Source: JAMBLL01 sp964387145
GTDB taxonomy: Bacteria; Actinomycetota; Acidimicrobiia; Spongiisociales; UBA5794
Assembly (NCBI GenBank): GCA_964387145.1
Contig: CAYLVM010000115.1
Location: forward strand, 1-7,669
DNA length: 7,669 nt
Direction of reading: 5' to 3'
Below are positions 1 to 5,277 of the stretch, in pieces. Numbering within the stretch: position 1 is the stretch's first letter; the number at the start of each line of letters is the position of its first letter. The notes below the pieces were generated by a model. The model did not search any database, was not told the DNA's origin, and worked only from the letters and a program-made list of their open reading frames with translations. A program made the position numbers and the translations under genes.

Positions 1-7
1 GCTCGCG

Positions 8-54
8 GTCCCCCCTCGCTCGCAGACTCGCTTGTCCCCCCTGAAGGGGGGACA
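8..54 (-). repeat. Hairpin-bearing intergenic repeat, copy 1
   Basis: Arms TGTCCCCCC (33-41) and GGGGGGACA (46-54) form a 9-bp perfect stem around the loop TGAA. To the left lies an 18-base GCGAG-rich spacer (16-33) and then a second GTCCCCCC (8-15), a direct repeat of the left arm. Bases 14-37 are identical to 3521-3544, so this is a dispersed family and not a chance hairpin. It starts 12 bases beyond the 3' end of the tRNA-Arg gene and could shape the end of its transcript, but no T-run follows the stem, so it is not a canonical intrinsic terminator. Bases 1-7 (GCTCGCG) look like the start of another spacer, suggesting that the array continues past the window edge. REP-like or small non-autonomous element are both possible classes. 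Confidence 0.8.
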
Positions 55-65
55 GATAGTGGAAG

Positions 66-137
66 TGCCCCAGGCTGGAATCGAACCAGCGCTCCCGGCT
101 CCGGAGGCCGGTGCTCTATCCCCTGAGCTACTGGGGC
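66..137 (-). tRNA. tRNA-Arg, anticodon CCG
   Basis: Read on the minus strand this gives a full 72-base cloverleaf. The acceptor stem GCCCCAG pairs perfectly with CTGGGGC. The D arm is GCTC/GAGC around an 8-base loop. The anticodon stem CCGGC/GCCGG encloses the loop CTCCGGA, so the anticodon is CCG, which reads the arginine codon CGG. The variable loop has 4 bases, and the T arm GCTGG/CCAGC carries the loop TTCGATT. The discriminator base is A. CCA is not encoded: the next bases are CTT, so CCA must be added by nucleotidyltransferase. The gene is divergent from argS, which encodes the enzyme that charges this tRNA. Confidence 0.97.
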
Positions 138-145
138 GCACGCGG

Positions 146-151
146 ATTGTA
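146..151 (-). promoter_or_regulatory. Probable -10 box for tRNA-Arg
   Basis: On the minus strand the hexamer is TACAAT, close to TATAAT and fitting the actinobacterial TANNNT pattern. Eight bases separate it from the first base of the mature tRNA, so transcription would start at or just before the 5' end. I could not find a convincing -35 box 16-18 bases upstream. The same 73-base gap must also carry the argS promoter, for which I see no clear hexamers. Confidence 0.5.
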
Positions 152-210
152 ACCTTGTGCACTCATCACCGGCCTTCCACGCTGCGGGCCGCCGACAGAT
201 ACGGAACGGA

Positions 211-1989
211 ATGTCCCTGCAACAGCAACTCACCGATCTCTTCGCCCCGGCGTTCGCCGCAGAGGGCGTCGACGCGTCTTTCGGTACCGTTGCCGTATCG
301 CAGCGTCGTGAACTCGCCGACTACCAGTGCAACGGTGCTCTCGGTGCTGCTAAGACGGCCGGTCGGAACCCGAGGGCTCTCGCGGAGGCAGTTCTCGGGC
401 ATGTGGATGCACCGGAACTGATCGCCTCGCTCGATATCGCCGGTCCCGGGTTCATCAACATCACGGTGACCGATGCAGCGCTCGCGGCAACGGCAGATTC
501 GATGGCTGCGTCCGAGCGGCTCGGTGTCGATATCGTGGACGAGCCCATGACCGTGATCGTCGACTACGGCGGTCCCAACATGTCCAAGGCCCTTCACGTC
601 GGGCATCTTCGTGCCGCGATCATCGGTGAGAGCATCAAGAGGCTCTTCTCCTTTCTCGGTCATGAGACGATCGGAGACATCCACATGGGTGACTGGGGGA
701 TGCCGATGGGTCAACTCATCGTCGAACTCCAGGACCGCCGTCCGGATCTCGTGTACTTCGACACGGGGTACGACACCGCGGTCAGCGGTCCCTATCCGGC
801 CGAGTCGCCCGTGACGCTTGACGATCTCTCCGAGATGTATCCGGTGATCACACAGCGGTGCGCAGACGATCCCGACGTAGCAGAGAGGGCGCGCGTCGCG
901 ACCTTCGAACTCCAGAATGGCAGGGAGGGCTATCTCGCTCTCTGGCAGCACTTTCACGACGTGTCGGTTACCGAACAACGCAAGGACTTCGAAGCACTCG
1001 GCGTCGAGTTCGATCTCTGGTATGGCGAATCGACGGTACGCGATCGACTCGAGCCGATGGTCCAGCGTGCCCTCGCAGCAGGCATCGCCAGGGAGTCCGA
1101 CGGTGCCGTGGTCGTGGATGTGACCCGTCCCGAGGACAAGAAGGAGCTGCCCCCACTCCTGTTGACCCGCTCCGACGGCTCATACCTGTACTCGACGACC
1201 GACCTTGCAACGATCGAGATGCGGGTCAAGGAGATGGCGATGGACCTCGGCCTGTACGTCGTCGACGCCCGCCAAGGGCTCCACCTCGAGCAGGTGTTCC
1301 GTGCCGCTCGCATCATGGGGATCCTCCCCGACGATGCCGGTGTCGAGCACATCGCGTTCGGAACTGTGAACGGCAAGGACGGCAAGCCGTTCAAGACAAG
1401 GGAAGGAGGCGTACTCCGCCTCGCAGACCTGATCGCGCTCGTGGCTGATGCGGCCCGGACCCGCCTCGATGAGGCCAACATCGCCGAGGGGTACCCGCCA
1501 GAAGAACGCGAGGAGATCGCACGCCAGGTCGGTGTCGCTGCGCTCAAGTTCGGTGACCTATCGAACCACCGCACCTCGAACTACATCTTCGACCTCGAGA
1601 GGTTCTCAGCGTTCGAAGGCAAGACCGGTCCCTATCTCCAGTACTCAGCCGTGCGGATCAAGTCGATCCTACGCAAGGCATCCGATGCCGGGTTGACGGC
1701 AGGCGGCATCGTTGCTCCCACGGTCGCCCAGGAACGCGACCTGATGCTGAGGTTGGCCAGGCTTCCTGAGACGATCAACCGGGCGGCCGACCTTCGTGCC
1801 CCCAATGTGCTTGCAGAGTACGCGTACGAGGTCGCGACGGACTTCTCCAGGTTCTACGAGCACTGTCACATCCTCAGCGAGTCCGATTCCGTCAGGCAAG
1901 CATCGTGGCTCAGGCTCGTATCGTTCACCCTCGACGTCCTGACACGTCTGCTCGACCTCCTCGGTATCGAGATTCCGGACCGGATGTGA
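211..1989 (+). CDS. argS: Arginyl-tRNA synthetase
   Basis: This is a 592-residue cytoplasmic class I synthetase that attaches arginine to tRNA-Arg. The N-terminal Arg-tRNA-synthetase domain covers about residues 1-85. The catalytic core follows, with the HIGH-type signature H129-V-G-H132 just after a GGPNMSKAL stretch. The second signature is KDGKPFKTREGG (389-400) in place of a canonical KMSKS loop, as in the E. coli enzyme. The DALR anticodon-binding domain runs from about Y475 (GPYLQYS) to the end, IPDRM. The length is close to the family's 550-590. I chose ATG 211 over the upstream ATG 157 because the extra 18 residues do not resemble the family and MSLQQQLTDLF is a typical beginning; the ribosome site (GGAACGGA) is weak. 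The stop codon overlaps the lysA start. Confidence 0.96.
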   Translation: MSLQQQLTDLFAPAFAAEGVDASFGTVAVSQRRELADYQCNGALGAAKTAGRNPRALAEAVLGHVDAPELIASLDIAGPGFINITVTDAALAATADSMAASERLGVDIVDEPMTVIVDYGGPNMSKALHVGHLRAAIIGESIKRLFSFLGHETIGDIHMGDWGMPMGQLIVELQDRRPDLVYFDTGYDTAVSGPYPAESPVTLDDLSEMYPVITQRCADDPDVAERARVATFELQNGREGYLALWQHFHDVSVTEQRKDFEALGVEFDLWYGESTVRDRLEPMVQRALAAGIARESDGAVVVDVTRPEDKKELPPLLLTRSDGSYLYSTTDLATIEMRVKEMAMDLGLYVVDARQGLHLEQVFRAARIMGILPDDAGVEHIAFGTVNGKDGKPFKTREGGVLRLADLIALVADAARTRLDEANIAEGYPPEEREEIARQVGVAALKFGDLSNHRTSNYIFDLERFSAFEGKTGPYLQYSAVRIKSILRKASDAGLTAGGIVAPTVAQERDLMLRLARLPETINRAADLRAPNVLAEYAYEVATDFSRFYEHCHILSESDSVRQASWLRLVSFTLDVLTRLLDLLGIEIPDRM

Positions 1990-3260
1990 ACAACTACGCG
2001 TTCCCCCGGCATCTGCTCCCCGACACGGCGAAGGTCGACGATGGGCACCTGATTATCGGAGGGTGCAACGTCGCCGACCTTGCAAGGGAGTTCGGCACAC
2101 CGCTGTTCGTCTACGACGAGGAGCATCTGCGGTCACGGTGTCGCGAGGCTGTCTCGGCGTTCGGACCCGATGTGGCGTACGCATCCAAGGCGTTCCTGTG
2201 CACTGCGATGGCCAGGCTGGTGCATGAAGAGGGGATGACGATCGACGTGTCTACCGGCGGCGAGTTGTACGTCGCCCTCCACGCCGGAGTTCCACCCGAG
2301 CGCATCGTGTTCCACGGCAACAACAAGTCCCCGGCAGAGATCGAGATGGCGCTCGAGCACGGTGTCGGTCGGATCGTCGTCGACTCGTGGGATGAGATCG
2401 ACCGTATCGAGGCGCTCGTCGCAAGTGGTGCCGACGCACCCTCCGTCCTGCTACGGATCAATCCCGGGATCGAGGCACATACCCACGAGTACCTCCAAAC
2501 GGGCGTGACCGACTCGAAGTTCGGGTTCCCTCTCGCAGACGGCATCGCCCAGGCGGCGATCGACCGTGTCCGGTTGTCGACATCGATGGACTTCATCGGT
2601 GTCCACGCCCATATCGGAAGTCAGGTGTTCGATGTGAGCTCTTTCGGGAAGGCGATCGACGCTCTTGCACCGTTCGTCAAGGGCTCCGGAGCGACCGAGT
2701 TCTCCATCGGCGGTGGCCTCGGTGTTGCGTACGTCGAGGGTGAAGAGTCCGGTTCGATCTCTGCGTGGGCTACACAGGTTCACGAGGCAGTCGCCGGGGC
2801 AGGGATCGAGGCGTCGGTGTCCGCCGAGCCGGGGCGCGCGATCGTCGCGACGGCTGCTGTGACTGTGTACACGGTCGGAACGATCAAGCGTGTTCCCGGT
2901 GTCCGAACGTATGTCGCCGTTGACGGCGGCATGTCGGACAACCCGCGTCCTGTGCTCTACGGAAGTGGATATGAGGCCATCTCAGTCACCGATGTCGATG
3001 CCCCACGTACGGAAGCGGTCCGCATCGTTGGGAAGCACTGCGAATCGGGTGACATCATCGTGCGAGATGCCCGCGTGCCGGAATCCCTCGTCGTCGGCGG
3101 CCTTCTCGCCACACCCGTCACCGGTGCGTACGGGCACTCGATGGGATCGAACTACAACAAGGTGCTCCGTCCCGCAGTCGTGTTCGTGCGCTCAGGAGTC
3201 CCACGCCTCGTCGTCGAGAGAGAGTCCTACAGCGACCTGGTCGCTCGCGACATCGGCTGA
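1986..3260 (+). CDS. lysA: Diaminopimelate decarboxylase
   Basis: This 424-residue PLP enzyme of fold type III removes CO2 from meso-diaminopimelate to make L-lysine, the last step of the lysine pathway, in the cytoplasm. The PLP-binding lysine is K68 in YASKAF. Other family marks are HGNNKS (110-115), EAHTHEY (163-169), HIGSQ (209-213), the glycine-rich GGGLG (242-246) that grips the PLP phosphate, EPGR (281-284), the catalytic C352-E-S-G-D loop and the GAYGHSMGSNYN segment (380-391), whose Y382 sits near PLP. The length is normal and no key residue is missing. The start is GTG 1986, sharing GTGA with the argS stop; the longer frame from 1905 would run through argS and adds non-family residues. 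The overlap implies translational coupling to argS. An argS-lysA operon is known in Brevibacterium (Corynebacterium) lactofermentum. Confidence 0.97.
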   Translation: MNNYAFPRHLLPDTAKVDDGHLIIGGCNVADLAREFGTPLFVYDEEHLRSRCREAVSAFGPDVAYASKAFLCTAMARLVHEEGMTIDVSTGGELYVALHAGVPPERIVFHGNNKSPAEIEMALEHGVGRIVVDSWDEIDRIEALVASGADAPSVLLRINPGIEAHTHEYLQTGVTDSKFGFPLADGIAQAAIDRVRLSTSMDFIGVHAHIGSQVFDVSSFGKAIDALAPFVKGSGATEFSIGGGLGVAYVEGEESGSISAWATQVHEAVAGAGIEASVSAEPGRAIVATAAVTVYTVGTIKRVPGVRTYVAVDGGMSDNPRPVLYGSGYEAISVTDVDAPRTEAVRIVGKHCESGDIIVRDARVPESLVVGGLLATPVTGAYGHSMGSNYNKVLRPAVVFVRSGVPRLVVERESYSDLVARDIG

Positions 3261-3370
3261 ACATGTCACACGGCTATTCCGGGCCATGAGACGTCGGCGC
3301 GGGTTGTGGCATCATCGTCCTGCGACCTCGTTCCACGATCTGACTGCCGTCGGTCCCGGGGATCGCCGTA

Positions 3371-3416
3371 GCCCCAAGGGTTTCGCGGTGTTGGGGCCTG
3401 CACGTTTTCGATGCAG
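3371..3416. other. Two adjacent stem-loops after lysA
   Basis: GCCCCAA (3371-3377) pairs perfectly with TTGGGGC (3391-3397) around a 13-base loop. Directly after it, CTGCA (3398-3402) pairs with TGCAG (3412-3416); inside, C3403-G3410 and G3404-C3409 extend the stem with one bulged A and a TTTT loop. No T-run follows, so a standard intrinsic terminator is not supported. The pair may fold at the end of the lysA transcript, protect the 3' end, or be another repeat family. The sequence argues for structure only; the function is unknown. Confidence 0.45.
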
Positions 3417-3430
3417 AAGATGGCGGCCTT

Positions 3431-3485
3431 CCGTCCTCCTTTCAAGGAGGACGGGCGAGGAGCGTTAGCGACGAGCCAGGAGGAT
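3431..3485 (+). repeat. Hairpin-bearing intergenic repeat, copy 2
   Basis: CCGTCCTCCTT (3431-3441) and AAGGAGGACGG (3444-3454) are perfect 11-base arms around two bases. A GCGAG-rich spacer follows (3453-3477; its first two bases are also the end of the right arm), then AGGAGGAT (3478-3485), a near-copy of the right arm AGGAGGAC. This copy is inverted relative to copies 1 and 3. Its spacer is 25 bases against 18 and differs in sequence, so it is a diverged subtype. Read on the minus strand the core hairpin keeps the TGAA loop of copy 1, while two stem pairs have changed from C-G to T-A. Confidence 0.72.
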
Positions 3486-3514
3486 GGGGGCTCGAGTGGA
3501 ACGACTCAGGTTTT

Positions 3515-3560
3515 CACCCTCCTCGCTCGCAGACTCGCTTGTCCTCCCTCGAGGGAGGAC
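3515..3560 (-). repeat. Hairpin-bearing intergenic repeat, copy 3
   Basis: GTCCTCCCTC (3541-3550) and GAGGGAGGAC (3551-3560) form a perfect 20-base palindrome. The spacer to its left (3523-3540) is identical to that of copy 1, part of a 24-base exact match (3521-3544 with 14-37). CACCCTCC (3515-3522) stands where copy 1 has its second arm copy. The orientation is the same as copy 1 and opposite to copy 2, so copies 2 and 3 have their spacers inward and hairpins outward. The hairpin lies about 150 bases beyond the 3' end of the M23 gene. No T-run follows on the minus strand. Confidence 0.8.
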
Positions 3561-3608
3561 GGAAGAAGGTCGCACCTATTTGGGACGTCAAACAGCGGAT
3601 TGAGGTTG

Positions 3609-3651
3609 AAGGGGGACGCCAGAGCGACGGAGGAGCGATGCATGGGGATAG
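3609..3651 (+). repeat. Possible degenerate fourth repeat copy
   Basis: AAGGGGGAC (3609-3617) resembles the right arm of the hairpin repeats. It is followed by a GAGCGACGGAGGAGCG stretch (3622-3637) like the GCGAG-rich spacers, and ends in GGGGATAG, whose last five bases GATAG also follow the copy 1 hairpin at 55-59. There is no matching left arm before 3609, so the element cannot fold into the hairpin. It may be a worn half-copy or chance similarity in purine-rich DNA. Confidence 0.3.
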
Positions 3652-3676
3652 TGCAGCGGGCGATGGCGAGTTTGAG

Positions 3677-3695
3677 GATCGATCTCGCATCGATC
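3677..3695. terminator. Weak inverted repeat past the M23 stop
   Basis: GATCGAT (3677-3683) and ATCGATC (3689-3695) are perfect 7-base arms around CTCGC. The element lies 14 bases beyond the stop of the minus-strand M23 gene, a usual place for a terminator stem. The stem is modest in GC and no T-run follows on the minus strand, so termination here is only a suggestion. Confidence 0.25.
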
Positions 3696-3708
3696 GTGAT
3701 CGGTGGCG

Positions 3709-5178
3709 TCAGGCTCCGTCGCCCCACCACACGGGTGTGGGTGGCAGCATCGACAGGCTCGCGAGGTAGGTCAGTGTCCACGGGTTCACGCGCTTTTCAG
3801 TGAGGTAGGCGAACCCCGATGGAGGGATGTCATCGAACGATTCGGTGCTGACCCAGCCGTCGCCCGTATTCCACCACAGCACGTCCCGCTCGGCGTATCG
3901 CAACGGCTTGCTCCAGGACCTGTTCCCGATGCGCTCGCGGCCCCAACGCCCACTGTTGAAGGTGAGGACGAGATGCTCGGCTACGTACTCGTCGTACGCA
4001 GCGACGTTCTTCCTTCGGCGGATCCTGTCGATGGCCCCGGCGACGATCGTCACGAACCTATCTGGCGGAGCATGCTCGACCATGACCGGTTGCGTGGCGT
4101 CGGGTACGAACAGTGCGGCGGGTTCGGCAACGTCGGGGAAGCGTGTCGTCTCGACGATCTGGGCGTACGGTCCTGCCAACTGTTCGAGCCACATCGTATC
4201 GGCGTCCGACATGATGACGATGCGGCTCACACCCATCTGGGCGATCTCATCGAGAGCCGACACGGCGTCGGTGCGATCGACGAAGAGGATCGGCGTGCTC
4301 GAGACAGACATGTTCGACCCGGCCGTCGAGAGCTTGGCTGCTTCGGTCGAAGGGATCACGACGACCATCGACTCGGATGATTCCCAGTTCGCCTCGGCCA
4401 ACGTGCGGCTCATCACTGCCGGGTCCGATGGCAGCCATTCGTACACGATCTTGTTGGAAGCTCGCAGAGAAGGGTACGGGTCGACGGGGTAACCACCGGG
4501 CGTGCGAAGCTCGAAGTGGAGGTTCGGCACTGTGTGTTCAGCGTTTCCGCTGTCACCAACCCATCCGATGATCTGGCCTGCAGCAACCGTCGAACCCACC
4601 TCGATTCCCGGCGCCGGACACGGGTACCCGGTCTCGTCGGTGCCGGGGATGTCGTTGTTGAGATGGACGTACCTCGTCTCCCAACGGTCACGCCCGCGTA
4701 TTCGGATGGCACACCCTGCCTTGCCCTTGTCGTAGGTGACCTTGGTCACGACCCCGTCCTGGGCTGCAACGACGGGCAGTCCCTTCCAGCCATAGGTCAG
4801 GATGTCGACGCCGAAGTGTTCACGGGTGCAGCTGTCGCGACAGTCACCGAAACCCGAGTAGTACTTCGTGACTCCCACGATGGGGAAAACGAGTTTCCTC
4901 TTCGCCTTGATGCGACGAACCGGCGTGAACGTGGGTATCGGTCCTTTCGGAGGCGGCTTCGGCGCGACGGTCTCTGGAATCGGATCGTTCGGAGTTTCCT
5001 GATCGGGAGCTTCGGGCGGTGTGACGGACTCGGTGCTCCCGTCGGGGGCCTCTGTGTCCGTTGCGGTCGGTGCCCCGGAGTCCTCGCCCGCCAGGGCGCT
5101 CGAAGGGGTGGCCATCATGAGGGAGAGGGCGACGGCGACCGAGATCAGAACCCGCGTGAGGTACATCGTCTTGCCCAT
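3709..5178 (-). CDS. Secreted M23-type peptidase-like protein
   Basis: This 489-residue protein is predicted to be exported and to act at the cell wall. A Sec signal peptide is clear: positive MGKTMYLTR, hydrophobic VLISVAVALSLMMA, likely cleavage after A30 (SSALA). A Pro/Glu/Thr-rich linker (31-85) follows. The M23 domain spans about 96-238, with zinc ligands H121 and D125 (HFGVD) and H221 (NLHFEL), and H172 in YVHL. The first His of the usual HxH is N219, so cleavage activity is doubtful. C113, C117, C156 and C187 could form disulfides. Residues about 268-348 resemble one cell-wall-binding repeat 2 unit (TPILFVDR, then GVSRIVIMSDADTMWLEQL). Residues 349-489 are Trp-rich at the end and unrecognised. 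ATG 5178 is chosen because it gives a well-formed signal peptide; ATG 5217 or 5166 are possible, and none has a good ribosome site. It may bind or sense wall instead of cutting it. Confidence 0.82.
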   Translation of the reverse strand: MGKTMYLTRVLISVAVALSLMMATPSSALAGEDSGAPTATDTEAPDGSTESVTPPEAPDQETPNDPIPETVAPKPPPKGPIPTFTPVRRIKAKRKLVFPIVGVTKYYSGFGDCRDSCTREHFGVDILTYGWKGLPVVAAQDGVVTKVTYDKGKAGCAIRIRGRDRWETRYVHLNNDIPGTDETGYPCPAPGIEVGSTVAAGQIIGWVGDSGNAEHTVPNLHFELRTPGGYPVDPYPSLRASNKIVYEWLPSDPAVMSRTLAEANWESSESMVVVIPSTEAAKLSTAGSNMSVSSTPILFVDRTDAVSALDEIAQMGVSRIVIMSDADTMWLEQLAGPYAQIVETTRFPDVAEPAALFVPDATQPVMVEHAPPDRFVTIVAGAIDRIRRRKNVAAYDEYVAEHLVLTFNSGRWGRERIGNRSWSKPLRYAERDVLWWNTGDGWVSTESFDDIPPSGFAYLTEKRVNPWTLTYLASLSMLPPTPVWWGDGA

Positions 5179-5277
5179 ACAGGCTTGTCGGCGGAGGCGA
5201 AAGGATGCTGAAGGCATTCATGGTCGAACCACACGGTGAACGCCGGTGTGTCCAAATCGGCTATCGTCGCGGTTCTC
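5179..5277. promoter_or_regulatory. Divergent promoter region, M23 gene and hom
   Basis: These 99 bases must hold the promoters of the M23 gene (leftward) and hom (rightward). For hom, TATCGT at 5262-5267 fits the actinobacterial TANNNT -10 pattern. Only 10 bases separate it from ATG 5278, so the transcript would have almost no leader, which agrees with the lack of a Shine-Dalgarno sequence. A -35 box is not clear. I see no lysine riboswitch or attenuator fold, and there is little room for one. No convincing M23 promoter hexamers were found. Confidence 0.35.

Larger units (their letters stand above)
3261..3708. other. Convergent intergenic region, lysA to M23 gene
   Basis: These 448 bases separate the 3' ends of two convergent genes. 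I find no convincing gene: the open frames crossing it (for example plus-strand 3411-3803 and 2890-3468) owe their translations to the repeats and match no family I know. It holds a double stem-loop (3371-3416), two facing copies of the hairpin repeat (3431-3485 and 3515-3560), a possible worn fourth copy (3609-3651) and a small inverted repeat (3677-3695). Bases 3261-3370 and 3562-3608 show nothing I can name. There is no clear T-tailed terminator for either gene. Confidence 0.7.

Noticed and set aside
34..53. Intrinsic terminator for tRNA-Arg
   Set aside because: The stem is strong and well placed, but the minus-strand bases after it are AAGCGAG, not a T-run. It is reported as a repeat instead.
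66..137. tRNA gene as an integration site for a mobile island
   Set aside because: No integrase gene and no direct copy of the tRNA 3' end appear in the window.
166..978. 270-codon minus-strand open frame
   Set aside because: It lies antisense to argS, shows no family likeness, and fits the long antisense frames common in high-GC coding DNA.
3411..3803. Plus-strand 130-codon frame between lysA and the M23 gene
   Set aside because: Its translation comes from the hairpin repeats and runs into the M23 gene's 3' end in the opposite sense. No ribosome site or family match is seen.
5179..5277. Lysine or threonine riboswitch or attenuator before hom
   Set aside because: The gap is too short for an L-box, and no leader peptide with runs of Thr or Ile codons is present.
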